In this document: one piece after another, positions 29,998-38,846 of the stretch
How the letters are laid out: the number at the start of each line of letters is the position of its first letter
Numbering within the stretch: the stretch's first letter is position 1
Source: Pseudomonas schmalbachii
Lineage (GTDB): Bacteria; Pseudomonadota; Gammaproteobacteria; Pseudomonadales; Pseudomonadaceae
Assembly: GCF_017589465.1 (NCBI RefSeq)
Contig: NZ_JAELYA010000001.1
Span: 620,001-684,000 of the forward strand
DNA length: 64,000 nucleotides
Direction: 5' to 3'
Program-made: the position numbers and the translations under genes
The notes under the pieces: generated by a model
The model's database searches: none
What the model saw: the letters and a program-made list of their open reading frames with translations, nothing else
What the model was told of the DNA's origin: nothing

Positions 29998-30381
29998 TTA
30001 TTTCGCCTTGGCGGTGGCCGTGACGCCGCTCGCAGCGGCGACGCTGACACCCACGCCATTCAGGCGCACGCGCCCGCTGCTCGACGGGTTCGCCGCTTCC
30101 TCGGTGGCGTAGCCGATCAGCGTGTCACCGGCCAGGCCCACGGTGGCGCCACCCTCTGCAGGCGTGGCGAAGATCGGCACAAAGCGCGTCCAGGCCTCGG
30201 CCGGCGTGGTCTTCGGGAAGGCGAACACGCCCGTGGTCTTGAGCTCGACCTCGGCGCCCTCGGCCGCGTCGGCTACGGCGACGCCGACCAGGTCGCCGAT
30301 GGTGTACAGCCCGCCACTGACGCATCCGCCGGCAGGTGCGATGCCGGTCAGGGTGTCGCCGCATTGGATGAAGTTCTTCAT
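29998..30381 (-). CDS. DUF2190 capsid decoration/structural protein
   Basis: A 127-residue protein: KNFIQCGDTLTGIAPAGG, SGGLYTIGDLVGVAVADAAEG and GVFAFPKT match DUF2190, a small beta protein coded next to the capsid gene in many phages and likely a capsid-associated protein. It lies 36 bases after the capsid fusion gene. Confidence 0.88.
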   Translation of the reverse strand: MKNFIQCGDTLTGIAPAGGCVSGGLYTIGDLVGVAVADAAEGAEVELKTTGVFAFPKTTPAEAWTRFVPIFATPAEGGATVGLAGDTLIGYATEEAANPSSSGRVRLNGVGVSVAAASGVTATAKAK

Positions 30382-30417
30382 GGTGCAGCCCTCGCATGGA
30401 ATGGTCCGGGATCCGAC

Positions 30418-32478
30418 TCAGGCCTTCGCCTTGGCCTGCAGCGTGCTCGGCGCCGCTCCGGGGTTCTGGTACATGCCGCGGTAATCCTCCCAGGCGCCAC
30501 CGAACACCAGGCGCGCCTTGACCTCCAGGCCATCCACTTCGAAGCCCTCGCGGGTCTCGGTGAAGATCCCCTCCTCGCCCTCGAGGTACGCATAGGCGAT
30601 GGTGCCGACCAGCGCGGGATCGGCGGACAGGTACCAGCGGTAGTCCTTGATCCGGCTCTCGACGATGACCTGCAGGCTGGTGTTCTGCTTGGTGTTGACG
30701 TTCTTCGGTTCAGCCGGCACGTAGTTCGGGCTGGTGTATTGGTAAGCCGCCAGCTCCTGTTTCGGGCCGACGATCAGGTAGGCCGGCTCGATGTTCAGCT
30801 CGTTGCCGTTGGAGGTGGTCTGGAAGCGCATGGCTTCGCGGCCAGCGGACAGCGACTCGACGGTGATCGCCGAGCCGGCGGCTGCCAGGTTGCCATGCTC
30901 GGCGCTGAACACCGGCTTGCCGTCGCTGTATTCGGGGTTCGACAGGACGAGGTCCCAGACGATCGCCGACTCCTTCTGGCTGGCGGCGGCGCCGAGCATC
31001 GACGGGATGCGGTCGAAGGCGTTGAGGTCGTCGTTGACGATCGCCTCCCAGGTGATCGCCACGATCTCGCCGTACTTCAGCACCTTCAGCCAGTTGCCGG
31101 ACTCCCCGAAGGTGCCGTACTTGTACTCGCCGCCCTCGTTGACCTTCTCGAACGGCGTCAGGTCGCCGAGCTGGACCATGGCGATCTGCTTGAAGTCCGG
31201 CACCGTGGTGCGGCGGGTGAACGCCTTGAAAGTCTGCGCCGCGAGCTGGTAGGCCGCCATCAGGGTCTTGCCGACCGAGTTGGCCAGGATCAGCGGGAAG
31301 TCGCTGGTCGAGTGCATGCCGGCGGCGCGGATGGCCTGGGCGTTATAGTTCAAGGCCGCCTGCGCGATTTCGCGCGGATACATGCCGGCCGGATCGCCGC
31401 CGGCTGCGCGGATGCATTCGGCGGCCATGCCCAGCAGACTGAGACCGCGGTAGCGGCGCCACTCCGGCTTGATCTCCACCGAGCCGGGGCGGATACGATT
31501 GCGGAGCATGCCCTGCATTGCCTCGCGCATCAGCTCGCTGCCGCTGGTATCGACCTCGATGCGCAGGCCGCTCTTGATATCGCCCTGCTTGCCCTGGCGC
31601 TCGGCCAGCTTGTCGAGCAGCTCGGTACTCGAGTCGGCGACACTCACGCCACGCTTGACCAGGTCGTCGGCAATGTCCTCGCCCAGCCCCACCTTGCGCA
31701 CCATCAGACGAATCTTCTCGGCACGCTCGCGTTCGGCAGCTTGCGAACGTTCCTCGGCCTCTTTGCGGATGCGGTCCTGCTCGGCACGCGCTGCTTCCTC
31801 GGCCGCCAGGCGTTCTTCTTCGGTCATGGTGTCCACCTCGTTGTCACGGGTCGGGGAAGAGTCGGCCGGCGCCGAGGCCTGCCGGGTCGGGAATTCCGTG
31901 GTCACACAGTGCCCCTGATAGTCCTGGGCACGGGCGAAGGTGCGCGCGGCGTCCATTCGCACCTGGGCATCGGCATCGAAGCCGAACGGGACGAAACTCA
32001 CCTCGAAGGGTTCCCAGTCGGTGGCGCGATAGATTGGCAGCTTGTTGTCGGATTCCTCGGTGACCGTGTAGCGGTGCACGAAGTAACCGACCGAGAGGTT
32101 GCGGATGATGCCGTCGCGCACATCGCGGAAAATCGCCTCGACATCCTCGCGCTGGCTGAAGCGCACGGTGGCCAACGCCTCCTCGCCCTCGAGCCAGGCG
32201 CGCTCGACCACGCCGATGACTGTCGACAGATCCCAGCGCTGATGGGTATCCAGCAGCGGCGCCCCGTTGTTCAGTCGGTCCAGGCGGATGGCCGCGGCGG
32301 AGATCTCCAGCTCCTCCAGGTAGTCGCCGATCTCCCAGGACCAGCGCAGTCCCCGGGAGCCAGTCGACCAGACAATGTCGACGGTGCGGGCATCGATGTT
32401 CAGCGACTGCGGGCGTACCGCCGCACGGACATGGAATGCCGGTGTCACGAGGCGGGTGGTCGGTGCGGGTTCAGGCAT
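30418..32478 (-). CDS. Prohead protease-major capsid fusion
   Basis: A 686-residue protein from ATG 32478 (MPEPAPTTRL). Residues 1-175 are a HK97-type prohead protease: LLDTHQRWDLSTVIG supplies a His and IIRNLSVGYFVHRY the Ser. Then a charged coiled-coil scaffold-like region (EEERLAAEEAARAEQDRIRKE at about 215-250), and from about 350 a HK97-fold capsid (LILANSVGKTLMAAYQ, ALNRTTVPDF-like MVQLGDLTPFEK, SPNYVPAEPKNVNTKQN). Protease, scaffold and shell in one chain are known from some phages; the chain should cut itself during maturation. It overlaps the portal gene by 8 bases. Confidence 0.9.
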   Translation of the reverse strand: MPEPAPTTRLVTPAFHVRAAVRPQSLNIDARTVDIVWSTGSRGLRWSWEIGDYLEELEISAAAIRLDRLNNGAPLLDTHQRWDLSTVIGVVERAWLEGEEALATVRFSQREDVEAIFRDVRDGIIRNLSVGYFVHRYTVTEESDNKLPIYRATDWEPFEVSFVPFGFDADAQVRMDAARTFARAQDYQGHCVTTEFPTRQASAPADSSPTRDNEVDTMTEEERLAAEEAARAEQDRIRKEAEERSQAAERERAEKIRLMVRKVGLGEDIADDLVKRGVSVADSSTELLDKLAERQGKQGDIKSGLRIEVDTSGSELMREAMQGMLRNRIRPGSVEIKPEWRRYRGLSLLGMAAECIRAAGGDPAGMYPREIAQAALNYNAQAIRAAGMHSTSDFPLILANSVGKTLMAAYQLAAQTFKAFTRRTTVPDFKQIAMVQLGDLTPFEKVNEGGEYKYGTFGESGNWLKVLKYGEIVAITWEAIVNDDLNAFDRIPSMLGAAASQKESAIVWDLVLSNPEYSDGKPVFSAEHGNLAAAGSAITVESLSAGREAMRFQTTSNGNELNIEPAYLIVGPKQELAAYQYTSPNYVPAEPKNVNTKQNTSLQVIVESRIKDYRWYLSADPALVGTIAYAYLEGEEGIFTETREGFEVDGLEVKARLVFGGAWEDYRGMYQNPGAAPSTLQAKAKA

Positions 32479-34003
32479 CGCTGGTCGCCTCCGTCTCGCT
32501 GGTTTCCTTCGACTTCTCCTGGTCATCCGGTTCGCTACTGCCCGAAACTGTCCCGGCGCCGGCGGCGCCGACCTTGCGCGGATCGCAGTCGAGGACAATG
32601 CCGAGCTCGTCGAATAGGGTGTTGTCCGCGGCGATCGCCATCGCCAGCGCGCGCGGATTGCGGTAGCCCTGCTCCCGCACGCTGTCCGACCAGCTCATCT
32701 GGCCGTTGCGGATCGATTCCTTGGTAGCGTCGCCTTCGGCCTTCGGATCCAGCACCACCTTGCGCGGCGGAACCCATTCGGCCGGCACGTCCTCGAACAC
32801 GGCGTCCGGCTGCAGCAGCTGCGCTTCGAGGAACCAGCGCCACACGCCGGCGCACAGCAGCGGGATCAGCATTCGCCATTGCCAGACGTGTACGCGCTGG
32901 TAGAAGCGCAACCAGCCCATGCGGCCGGATGAGAAGTTCACGCCCTTCAGGTCGCCATTGAGGATCTCGTATGGCACGCCCAAACCGACGCCCACTGCAT
33001 GCAGGGCCTGCCACGAATAGGCGCTGTAGCCGGAGAAGGTGGGCGGCGTACCGAAGGTCACCGACTCGTTTGGGCCAAGTTTTTCGATGATCCCCGGTTC
33101 GACATGGTCGATCAGCGGCGGCGGCTTGGCAGCCTGGACTTCGCCGGTGGGGTCGGAGCTGACGAAGGCCGCGAAGCAGGCTGCGATCTTCGCCTGCTCG
33201 ATGACCGCATCGTCCATCTCGTCCAGGTTCTTCATGCGCTGCAGCACTGGCGCGAGCCAGGTGTAACCCCGTGCCTGGCCAGGGCGCAGGATCATGAACA
33301 CGTGCAGGACATCGTCTGCCGGCACCCGCTTCGACTCCAGGCCGTGGCGGTACCCCATGGCGCCGGGATGCTCGCTGAACAGCCAATAGGCGACGCGCCG
33401 GCCGATCGCGTCGAACTCCACGCCCTGGATGATCCGGCCACCATTGGCCAGGTCGCCGCTCTTTGATTCGTCGAGGTAGTCCGGTTCCAGCACCTGCAGT
33501 TGCATGCCCAGCGGCAGGCCATCACTGGCCTTGCGCCAACGACGGCGGATCAGCACCTCGCCGGCCTCGGGGATAGTGGTGGCACAGAGATGCTGCAGAC
33601 CGTAGAAGTTGTTCAGGCCATCGGCATCGCACGCCGTCGTCTCGGCCCAGGCCTTCCACAGTTCAGCCAGGTGCTCGTTGACCCGGTCGGTGCGACCGAG
33701 CGGACGCGGCACAATGCCATGTCCCACGGAATAGTCAGCGATGGCGGAAATGCCGGATTCGGCATAGGGATTGTTGCGGCGCTGGTCGCGCGCCCGGTTG
33801 CGCATGCGCGCCAGGGCCGGCGCCAACTCGGCGTTGGCATCCTTGCTGGTGGCCTTCCAGCCCTGGTTGCGGCGACCGACGGCCGCGGCCTCGAAGGCAC
33901 GGCGGACGCCCTGCTCGAGCAGCTGGTAGCGCGCCATCTTCAGGCGCGCCTCGGCCCGGCGGGCGGCCCAGCCCGGCATCAGCTCGACGAGCCAGTTAGC
34001 CAT
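32471..34003 (-). CDS. Portal protein, lambda gpB family
   Basis: A 510-residue portal from ATG 34003 (MANWLVELMPGW). Features: ARDQRRNNPYAESGISAIADYSVG, IIQGVEFDAIGRRVAYWLF, DDVLHVFMILRPGQARGYTWLAPVLQRMKNLDE, the lambda portal signature. A GTG start 39 bases upstream is possible. It forms the dodecamer ring through which DNA enters. It overlaps the gpW-like gene by 8 bases. Confidence 0.92.
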   Translation of the reverse strand: MANWLVELMPGWAARRAEARLKMARYQLLEQGVRRAFEAAAVGRRNQGWKATSKDANAELAPALARMRNRARDQRRNNPYAESGISAIADYSVGHGIVPRPLGRTDRVNEHLAELWKAWAETTACDADGLNNFYGLQHLCATTIPEAGEVLIRRRWRKASDGLPLGMQLQVLEPDYLDESKSGDLANGGRIIQGVEFDAIGRRVAYWLFSEHPGAMGYRHGLESKRVPADDVLHVFMILRPGQARGYTWLAPVLQRMKNLDEMDDAVIEQAKIAACFAAFVSSDPTGEVQAAKPPPLIDHVEPGIIEKLGPNESVTFGTPPTFSGYSAYSWQALHAVGVGLGVPYEILNGDLKGVNFSSGRMGWLRFYQRVHVWQWRMLIPLLCAGVWRWFLEAQLLQPDAVFEDVPAEWVPPRKVVLDPKAEGDATKESIRNGQMSWSDSVREQGYRNPRALAMAIAADNTLFDELGIVLDCDPRKVGAAGAGTVSGSSEPDDQEKSKETSETEATSDA

Positions 34004-34304
34004 GGCAGCCGCACCCGCGGCCGGCGATGTGATAGCCGCCACAGCAGCCGCAGAAGCTGCACTGTCCGCCGGCGCCGGCGGTGGTCTGGCCCTTGGTGAA
34101 GGAGGCGTAGGTTCTTTGCGGGGTGCTGAGCCCCATGCCGAGCTGGCCGGCCATGAGGTTGAGGATGCGGATCATCTCGTCAAGCGACCGGTAGGTCACC
34201 GACTTGTTCTGCCCCGCACCGGAGTAGTGGACGGTCAGCGCGCCGTCCGCAATAGCCGCCTCCAGGGCGTGATATTGCTCAATGGTGTAAGCCACGTCCG
34301 GCAA
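33996..34304 (-). CDS. gpW-like head-tail joining protein with Cys-rich tail
   Basis: A 102-residue protein. Residues 1-65 match lambda gpW (AYTIEQYHALEAAIADGALTV...GQNKSVTYRSLDEMIRIL). Unlike lambda gpW (68 residues), it goes on with a Gly-rich segment and six Cys (82, 85, 87, 88, 98, 100) and two His (92, 101), which look like a metal site. It closes the filled head to accept the tail. Confidence 0.85.
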   Translation of the reverse strand: MPDVAYTIEQYHALEAAIADGALTVHYSGAGQNKSVTYRSLDEMIRILNLMAGQLGMGLSTPQRTYASFTKGQTTAGAGGQCSFCGCCGGYHIAGRGCGCHG

Positions 34305-34362
34305 TCCTGACGTGGCGCCCTTCCCCTAACGCCTGCTCAATCGTCCGAGCAGCGCCCTTCCC

Positions 34363-36318
34363 CTAACGCTCCCGGTCCCAGTACCGCGACCGGCGCCGCT
34401 CCGGCTGCTGCTCTCCAGCGCCGTTAGCGTGCTGCGTTCCACTATAAGCCGCGGATTTCGTACTGTCAGCTTTCCGGCTTATACCCAAACTCTCCTCGAC
34501 CGCCAACCAGTGCTCTTCCGTGTAGCGATCGACGCCATGCAGATAGGCCGCGGCGCGCGCATAGACCGCATCGTCGAGGGCCTCGACCCGCAGTCGCGTC
34601 GGCTCCCAGGCTGATACCAGGCGCCCCTTCACCAGGCGCGAAACCAGTTGCTCACCAGTGAGCTGACGGAAGAACTCGTCGTCGAGCTGAGGGAAATGGA
34701 GGAAGCCGGTCGGCATGGGGTCATCGGGACCCGGCAGCTCACGGCGCAGGTCGGCATACAGCTCGGCCTTGATCAGGTTCTGCCCGACCATGAACAGCTT
34801 CACCCCGCGGCGCGATTTCTTGCCCTGGCGATCGGACTGAACCGGCTTGGCCGCGCCGACCAGGACGGCCATGTTCGCCCCCTTCAGCACCCGCACCCGC
34901 ATGGAACTGTGCCGTTGCGCCCAGCGATAGACCACGGCGGTCTGGTCGCCGGAGTCGATGCCGAGGGCGGAGATCTGCATGCATACACCCGCATGCGCGT
35001 GCGGCCAGACCTCCTCGAGCATGGCATCGAGCTTGCGCCAGGGACTGTCCTTCGCATTCTCGTCCGAGGTATCGCCGAGGAATTGCCGGTGGTCGATGAC
35101 CCATCGCTCGCGGTTACGCCCCTCGGCCAGGACCAGCACGTCGAGCCAGCCGCCGTCCTTGCCGCTGCCGCGCTGTACGTCGACGCCGGCGAACAGCAGC
35201 AGGCCGCCGGCCGGCACGACGTTGCGCGGATAGTCCTCTCGACGGTTGTACAGGCGTTGCCAATCGGGTGCCTCGCCCTTGTCCTTCCAGGTCTCGGCCA
35301 ACTGGGTGTTGATAAATACCTTCAACAGCTCCTGCGAGCGCTGCGCCTTGACGAACTTCTTCGCCAGCTTGCTCACCGGCTCCCAGGGGCTGGCCAGCTT
35401 GGAGACCTTGAAGCCGGCATGGCCCTCGAACGGCGCGGTGGCGATCCAGCCGTAGTTCGGCAAATGGCGGGCGGCCTTGATCGCCCGGCGCCGCTCGAGC
35501 TCGCTCCAGGGCTGCTCGCATGACGGGCAGTGGTATAGCGCCTCCTGCGGGCGCCCCTCCGGCCAGCGTACCGATGACCAGAGCATCTCGTTGCGTTCGC
35601 CGCAGTGCGGGCAGGCCGGGACGAAGATACGCATGTCGCTCTGTGCGTAAGAGATGGCGATGCGGCTGCCGCGGCCGTCCGGCGTTGGTTCCAGGGTCGG
35701 GCTGCAGGTGAGGATCTGCTTCCAGTTCCAGAAGGTCGCCGCACGCTCGCCCAGCAGTGTGGGCGGGTCACCCTCATCGCCGGCGCTGCCCGGGTACTTG
35801 TCGATCTCGTCGCAGAGCACGATGCGCACCGGCCGCATCGCCAGATCGCCAGGGGCATTGGCGCCAACGATGGTCAGGTGGCCGCCGGGGAATTGCTTGT
35901 GCAAGAGAGTATTACCGCCGTCCCGGGCGCGCTTCGGCGGCAGGATGCCACGCAGCTTCGGGCTGTCGCGGAACATCGGGTCGATGCGGTCCTTGCTGAA
36001 GGTCTCGCCCATGTGCACGGTCGGCAGCATGACAACCATCGGCGCCGGGTCCTGGTGGGCGTAATAGCCGATGGTGTTGAGGATCAGCTCGGTCTTCAGC
36101 AACTGCGTGCAGCACATCATCGTCACGGTGTGCACGGTGGGGTCGGTGACTGCCTCCATCGGCCCGCGGGCCACCTCGACCATCGAGGTTTTCCAGCGGC
36201 CCGGCTTGGACGAGGCCTCGGGCGAGAGGTAGCGGTATTCGTCCGCCCACTCCCAGAGGTTCAGGCTAGGCGGCGGCCTCAGTACCGCGCGGGCCTGTGC
36301 CAAACGCTCCAGCAGCAT
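34363..36318 (-). CDS. Terminase large subunit, lambda gpA family
   Basis: A 651-residue packaging ATPase-nuclease from ATG 36318 (MLLERLAQARAVLRPPPSL). WEWADEYRYLSPEASSKPGRW at the start, MMCCTQLLKTELILN for the Q/Walker A-like region, IVLCDEIDKYP for Walker B, CPHCGERNEMLW...CPSC Zn-like loop, and FAGVDVQRG for the nuclease Asp. It cuts and pumps phage DNA. Its start lies inside the small-subunit gene (53-base overlap). A longer start at 36354 is possible. Confidence 0.93.
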   Translation of the reverse strand: MLLERLAQARAVLRPPPSLNLWEWADEYRYLSPEASSKPGRWKTSMVEVARGPMEAVTDPTVHTVTMMCCTQLLKTELILNTIGYYAHQDPAPMVVMLPTVHMGETFSKDRIDPMFRDSPKLRGILPPKRARDGGNTLLHKQFPGGHLTIVGANAPGDLAMRPVRIVLCDEIDKYPGSAGDEGDPPTLLGERAATFWNWKQILTCSPTLEPTPDGRGSRIAISYAQSDMRIFVPACPHCGERNEMLWSSVRWPEGRPQEALYHCPSCEQPWSELERRRAIKAARHLPNYGWIATAPFEGHAGFKVSKLASPWEPVSKLAKKFVKAQRSQELLKVFINTQLAETWKDKGEAPDWQRLYNRREDYPRNVVPAGGLLLFAGVDVQRGSGKDGGWLDVLVLAEGRNRERWVIDHRQFLGDTSDENAKDSPWRKLDAMLEEVWPHAHAGVCMQISALGIDSGDQTAVVYRWAQRHSSMRVRVLKGANMAVLVGAAKPVQSDRQGKKSRRGVKLFMVGQNLIKAELYADLRRELPGPDDPMPTGFLHFPQLDDEFFRQLTGEQLVSRLVKGRLVSAWEPTRLRVEALDDAVYARAAAYLHGVDRYTEEHWLAVEESLGISRKADSTKSAAYSGTQHANGAGEQQPERRRSRYWDRER

Positions 36319-36886
36319 ATGGATCCGACAGCTCCTGCAGGGCCTCGAGGACATGCCGATCGATGATCGCCTCGATCTGCACCAGGTCGTCGAGCCCCTG
36401 CAGCTCCGGCGCCATGATCACCTTCAGTGCCAGCAGACGTGCCCGGATCGCCGCGTACTCCTTTTCGACAGCCTTGGCGACCTCATCCACCGCCACGTGC
36501 TGCCCATCCAGAATGCGATATTCGAGCTCCTGCTGGAGCGATTTGAAGTGCTCGTTCCGGCGCCGGCTGATGGCGATCTCGGGAAGCTCTTCCTCGTCGA
36601 TCTCGCCCTCCCCCTCATCGTCACCGCCTTCCGCCACCCTCGACCGCCGCGCCGGCGTGAAGCCGGCAGCCGGGCCGGCCTGGACACGGACCGGGTGCGG
36701 CACCAGATCGGGTCGGCCCGAGTTGACCTGCCACAGGCGAACACCTTCTGCCTGGTCGATCTCGATCTTGCCGGCTGCATTCAGGCGCGTCGCTCCCTCC
36801 AGACGGCCTCGCTTCACCGCCTTGCACACCGCCGCCCTGGAAATACCGAGCAGCTCGGCGAAGTCCTTCTGCGTTACCCAGACCAT
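36266..36886 (-). CDS. Terminase small subunit, Nu1-like
   Basis: A 206-residue DNA-recognition subunit. It opens with a winged helix-turn-helix (VTQKDFAELLGISRAAVCKAVKRGRL), then an acidic linker and helices that bind the large subunit. The first gene of the late operon; the promoter should lie in 36887-37100. Known role of Nu1: binding the cos site and starting packaging. Confidence 0.9.
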   Translation of the reverse strand: MVWVTQKDFAELLGISRAAVCKAVKRGRLEGATRLNAAGKIEIDQAEGVRLWQVNSGRPDLVPHPVRVQAGPAAGFTPARRSRVAEGGDDEGEGEIDEEELPEIAISRRRNEHFKSLQQELEYRILDGQHVAVDEVAKAVEKEYAAIRARLLALKVIMAPELQGLDDLVQIEAIIDRHVLEALQELSDPYAAGAFGTGPRGTEAAA

Positions 36887-37101
36887 CTGCCAACCTCGCA
36901 GTTAACTCAGCCGAGGGTAGCACCGCGCCATGGACCGATATAGGCAGGATCACGGTCATCCAGATACTCAGACACACATCACCGCCTGTCAGGTCTCTTG
37001 TGACCCGTGGAGTCCCACCGTCATAAGTCAATGGTGGGCTGCCGCTAATCGTTAGGATTCCGACCTTTCTGACCGCCCTTGGAGGCACTAGAGGTAATCC
37101 C

Positions 37102-37632
37102 ATGCGCATTCTGAAACTGCTTGCCGCCTGCCTGGCACTAATCCCACTGCTTTCCTTTGGCGAGGCATCCTCCGTTCAACCGCCTGCCGACCAGGTGCAG
37201 TTCATGAATATCGTCAAGGAATACGCCGAGCTCTACCAACAGGCGCCGAACGAGCTGAAGAAGTCGACTGTGGTGCGCAAACGCAACGATGCATTCCAGG
37301 CGGTCAAATCGGATCCGCGCAAGCTGAAAGGCTGGATCGGTACCATCGAGAAGCTCGGTACCACCGGAGATGGCGATGCCTACCTGGTGATCAAGTCGCC
37401 CATGGATGGAATGACCTTCGGCACCTGGAACAACTCCCTGTCCGACTTCCAGGGCAAGACCCTCATCAAGAACGGCTCCCCGCTCTACGAGGCGTTGTCG
37501 GAGTTGCAGGAAGGCGATGTGGTCAAGTTTTCCGGTGCATTGGCGGGGTCGAAGAACCTGACCGAGGAAGGCAAGATGACCGAACCGGACTTCCTTTTCC
37601 GCTTTAAGGCGGTAGAGAAAGTCGGCGGCTAG
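37102..37632 (+). CDS. Exported moron protein, OB-fold-like
   Basis: A 176-residue protein with a signal peptide (Arg2, Lys5, then LLAACLALIPLLSFGEA, probable cut near residue 22-24). The mature part has KLKGWIGTIEKLGTTGDGDAYLVI and LQEGDVVKFSGAL, which look like an OB-fold beta barrel. It stands alone on the plus strand between two leftward genes, with its own ribosome site (agaggt) and a hairpin terminator behind: the classic layout of a lysogenic-conversion moron. Periplasmic phage morons commonly block superinfection, which is inference here. Confidence 0.75.
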   Translation: MRILKLLAACLALIPLLSFGEASSVQPPADQVQFMNIVKEYAELYQQAPNELKKSTVVRKRNDAFQAVKSDPRKLKGWIGTIEKLGTTGDGDAYLVIKSPMDGMTFGTWNNSLSDFQGKTLIKNGSPLYEALSELQEGDVVKFSGALAGSKNLTEEGKMTEPDFLFRFKAVEKVGG

Positions 37633-37641
37633 CGCCGATCC

Positions 37642-37668
37642 CCTGGCCGTCGCTTGCCGGCGGCCAGG
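37642..37668. terminator. Hairpin terminator between moron and antirepressor gene
   Basis: CCTGGCCG at 37642-37649 pairs with CGGCCAGG at 37661-37668 around an 11-base loop, in the 48-base gap where the two genes converge. AAAATGA follows on the plus side, so it probably acts in both directions but lacks a strong U run. Confidence 0.55.
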
Positions 37669-37680
37669 AGAAAATGACGG

Positions 37681-38421
37681 TTAGGGCTGCGGGCTGTCCG
37701 CCGGCGGCGTGACCTGCCGGGCCAGGGCGAGCCAGTCGACCACCGGCGGCAGGATCACCTGGTGCTTGAGTTGCTGGGTCAGCTTGGCCTTGATCGATGG
37801 GGTCCATGGCTGGCCGCTGCCGAGCACTTCGCGTTCGAACCAGATGCGCGCCTCGGTGAGGAAATAGGTGAAGTCAGTCGCCGCCTGTTGTTTGCTCCTG
37901 ACCAGTTGCATGGCCAGGGCGAACATCTCGTCTGGAATGTCTTCGACACGGGCGACCTGGAAGGCCACGCGCAGGTGATTTCTGACCCATCGCAGGGATT
38001 CCTCGCGCATGGCCCAGCTGATACTGGTCAGGCTGATCTGTTGATCCAGGGCTTCCCAGTGTTCCTTGGTCAGCGCCGGGCGCATGGCTGGCGCGTGGAT
38101 GTAGGCGCCGGTCTTGCGGATGGCTGGCAGCACCTCACTGGTCACCCATTTCTTGAAGCGTTTTGCCTCGGCCTTGCGGCTGCGCAGGATGGCCGAGTAG
38201 AGACCGGACTCGTTGATGACCAGCAGCTCTTGCTCGCCGCCGGGGGTGTGCACAATTGACACACCCTTTTCATCTTCATCGAGATGACGAGTCATTGCCG
38301 AGGCAATGCTGTACTCCAGCGCAGCGGCAATGTCGGAAGCGACAAACCACGGCTGATCGTCGATCAGCAGGGTGCGGATTTCACGGGAATTGAAGTGGAA
38401 CGGAATGATGTCGTTGGACAT
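37681..38421 (-). CDS. BRO-N domain antirepressor-like protein
   Basis: A 246-residue protein from ATG 38421 with caggag 8 bases upstream. Residues 5-105 are a BRO-N/Bro domain: FHFNSREIRTLLIDDQPWFVASDIAAALEYS and VINESGLYSAILRSRKAEAKRFKKWVTSEVLPAIRKTG. The C-terminal half is helical with no known domain. BRO-N proteins in phages act as antirepressors, allowing lytic growth. Its leader contains a C4-like antisense RNA that would hold its translation down in the lysogen. Confidence 0.85.
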   Translation of the reverse strand: MSNDIIPFHFNSREIRTLLIDDQPWFVASDIAAALEYSIASAMTRHLDEDEKGVSIVHTPGGEQELLVINESGLYSAILRSRKAEAKRFKKWVTSEVLPAIRKTGAYIHAPAMRPALTKEHWEALDQQISLTSISWAMREESLRWVRNHLRVAFQVARVEDIPDEMFALAMQLVRSKQQAATDFTYFLTEARIWFEREVLGSGQPWTPSIKAKLTQQLKHQVILPPVVDWLALARQVTPPADSPQP

Positions 38422-38466
38422 GGCAAAGCTCCTGAACTGATGGAGTTCCCGCCACCCCGAGACCAA

Positions 38467-38580
38467 TCAGGGAGGACGGAACCGTGCAGGGTTGGTCTAC
38501 CGGGTTCAGGATCCGGCGCACCCGAAGGTGCCCCCGCACGGCCCGCCCATAACACGGGTGCAGCCATGCTGCGGACACAA
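38467..38580 (-). ncRNA. C4-like antisense RNA in the antirepressor leader
   Basis: Read on the minus strand, this has GCAGC-ATG-GCTGC, a GGCACC-TTCG-GGTGCGCC stem with a UUCG loop and the string CCGGTAGACCAACCCTG, which together look like the C4 antisense family of phages (P1/P7 type). AGACCAA at 38492-38498 can pair with TTGGTCT at 38460-38466, just before the antirepressor ribosome site. In the known system C4 RNA is cut from the leader and blocks antirepressor translation. The match is from memory, not from a model search. Confidence 0.55.
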
Positions 38581-38583
38581 AAA

Positions 38584-38601
38584 CGCCGCTCGTGAGCGGC
38601 G
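38584..38601 (-). terminator. GC hairpin with T run before the C4-like RNA
   Basis: CGCCGCTC/GAGCGGCG with a two-base loop, followed on the minus strand by TTTTTGTG. It could end leftward early transcription or serve as an attenuator before the C4/antirepressor leader. Confidence 0.5.
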
Positions 38602-38846
38602 GTTCGTATCCGCCTGAACTTCCGGGAGACCAATCCCAGGCCGCTGGATTGACAGCGACGAGGCGAAAGGTAGCCAGTCCCCGGAAGCGAGTCAACCGGC
38701 ATGCCGCAGTGGCCGGTTAACGGTTAACCGTGCTGCGGGCCAGTCTCTAGGCAAAAATCGGGCCTCGAATTACCCGCAATTCACTCCCGCGGGGAAGGAC
38801 CCGTGACGGGGGGGGGTAGGCCATCACCGCGCATGGGTCCCGCCTC
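38602..38846. other. Non-coding leader region upstream of C4/antirepressor
   Basis: No gene is visible. The minus strand reads gattggtctcccgg near 38630, a partial copy of gattggtctcggggtgg at the antirepressor leader (38455-38468), so the region may hold a decoy or a second pairing site. GGTTAACGGTTAACC near 38712-38730 is a short repeat that may be part of a promoter. Confidence 0.35.

Noticed and set aside
29851-32727. A 958-codon open frame on the plus strand
   Set aside because: It lies opposite capsid and adaptor genes with clear families; high GC content keeps the reverse frame open. Its translation is Arg/Gly/Val-rich without any motif.
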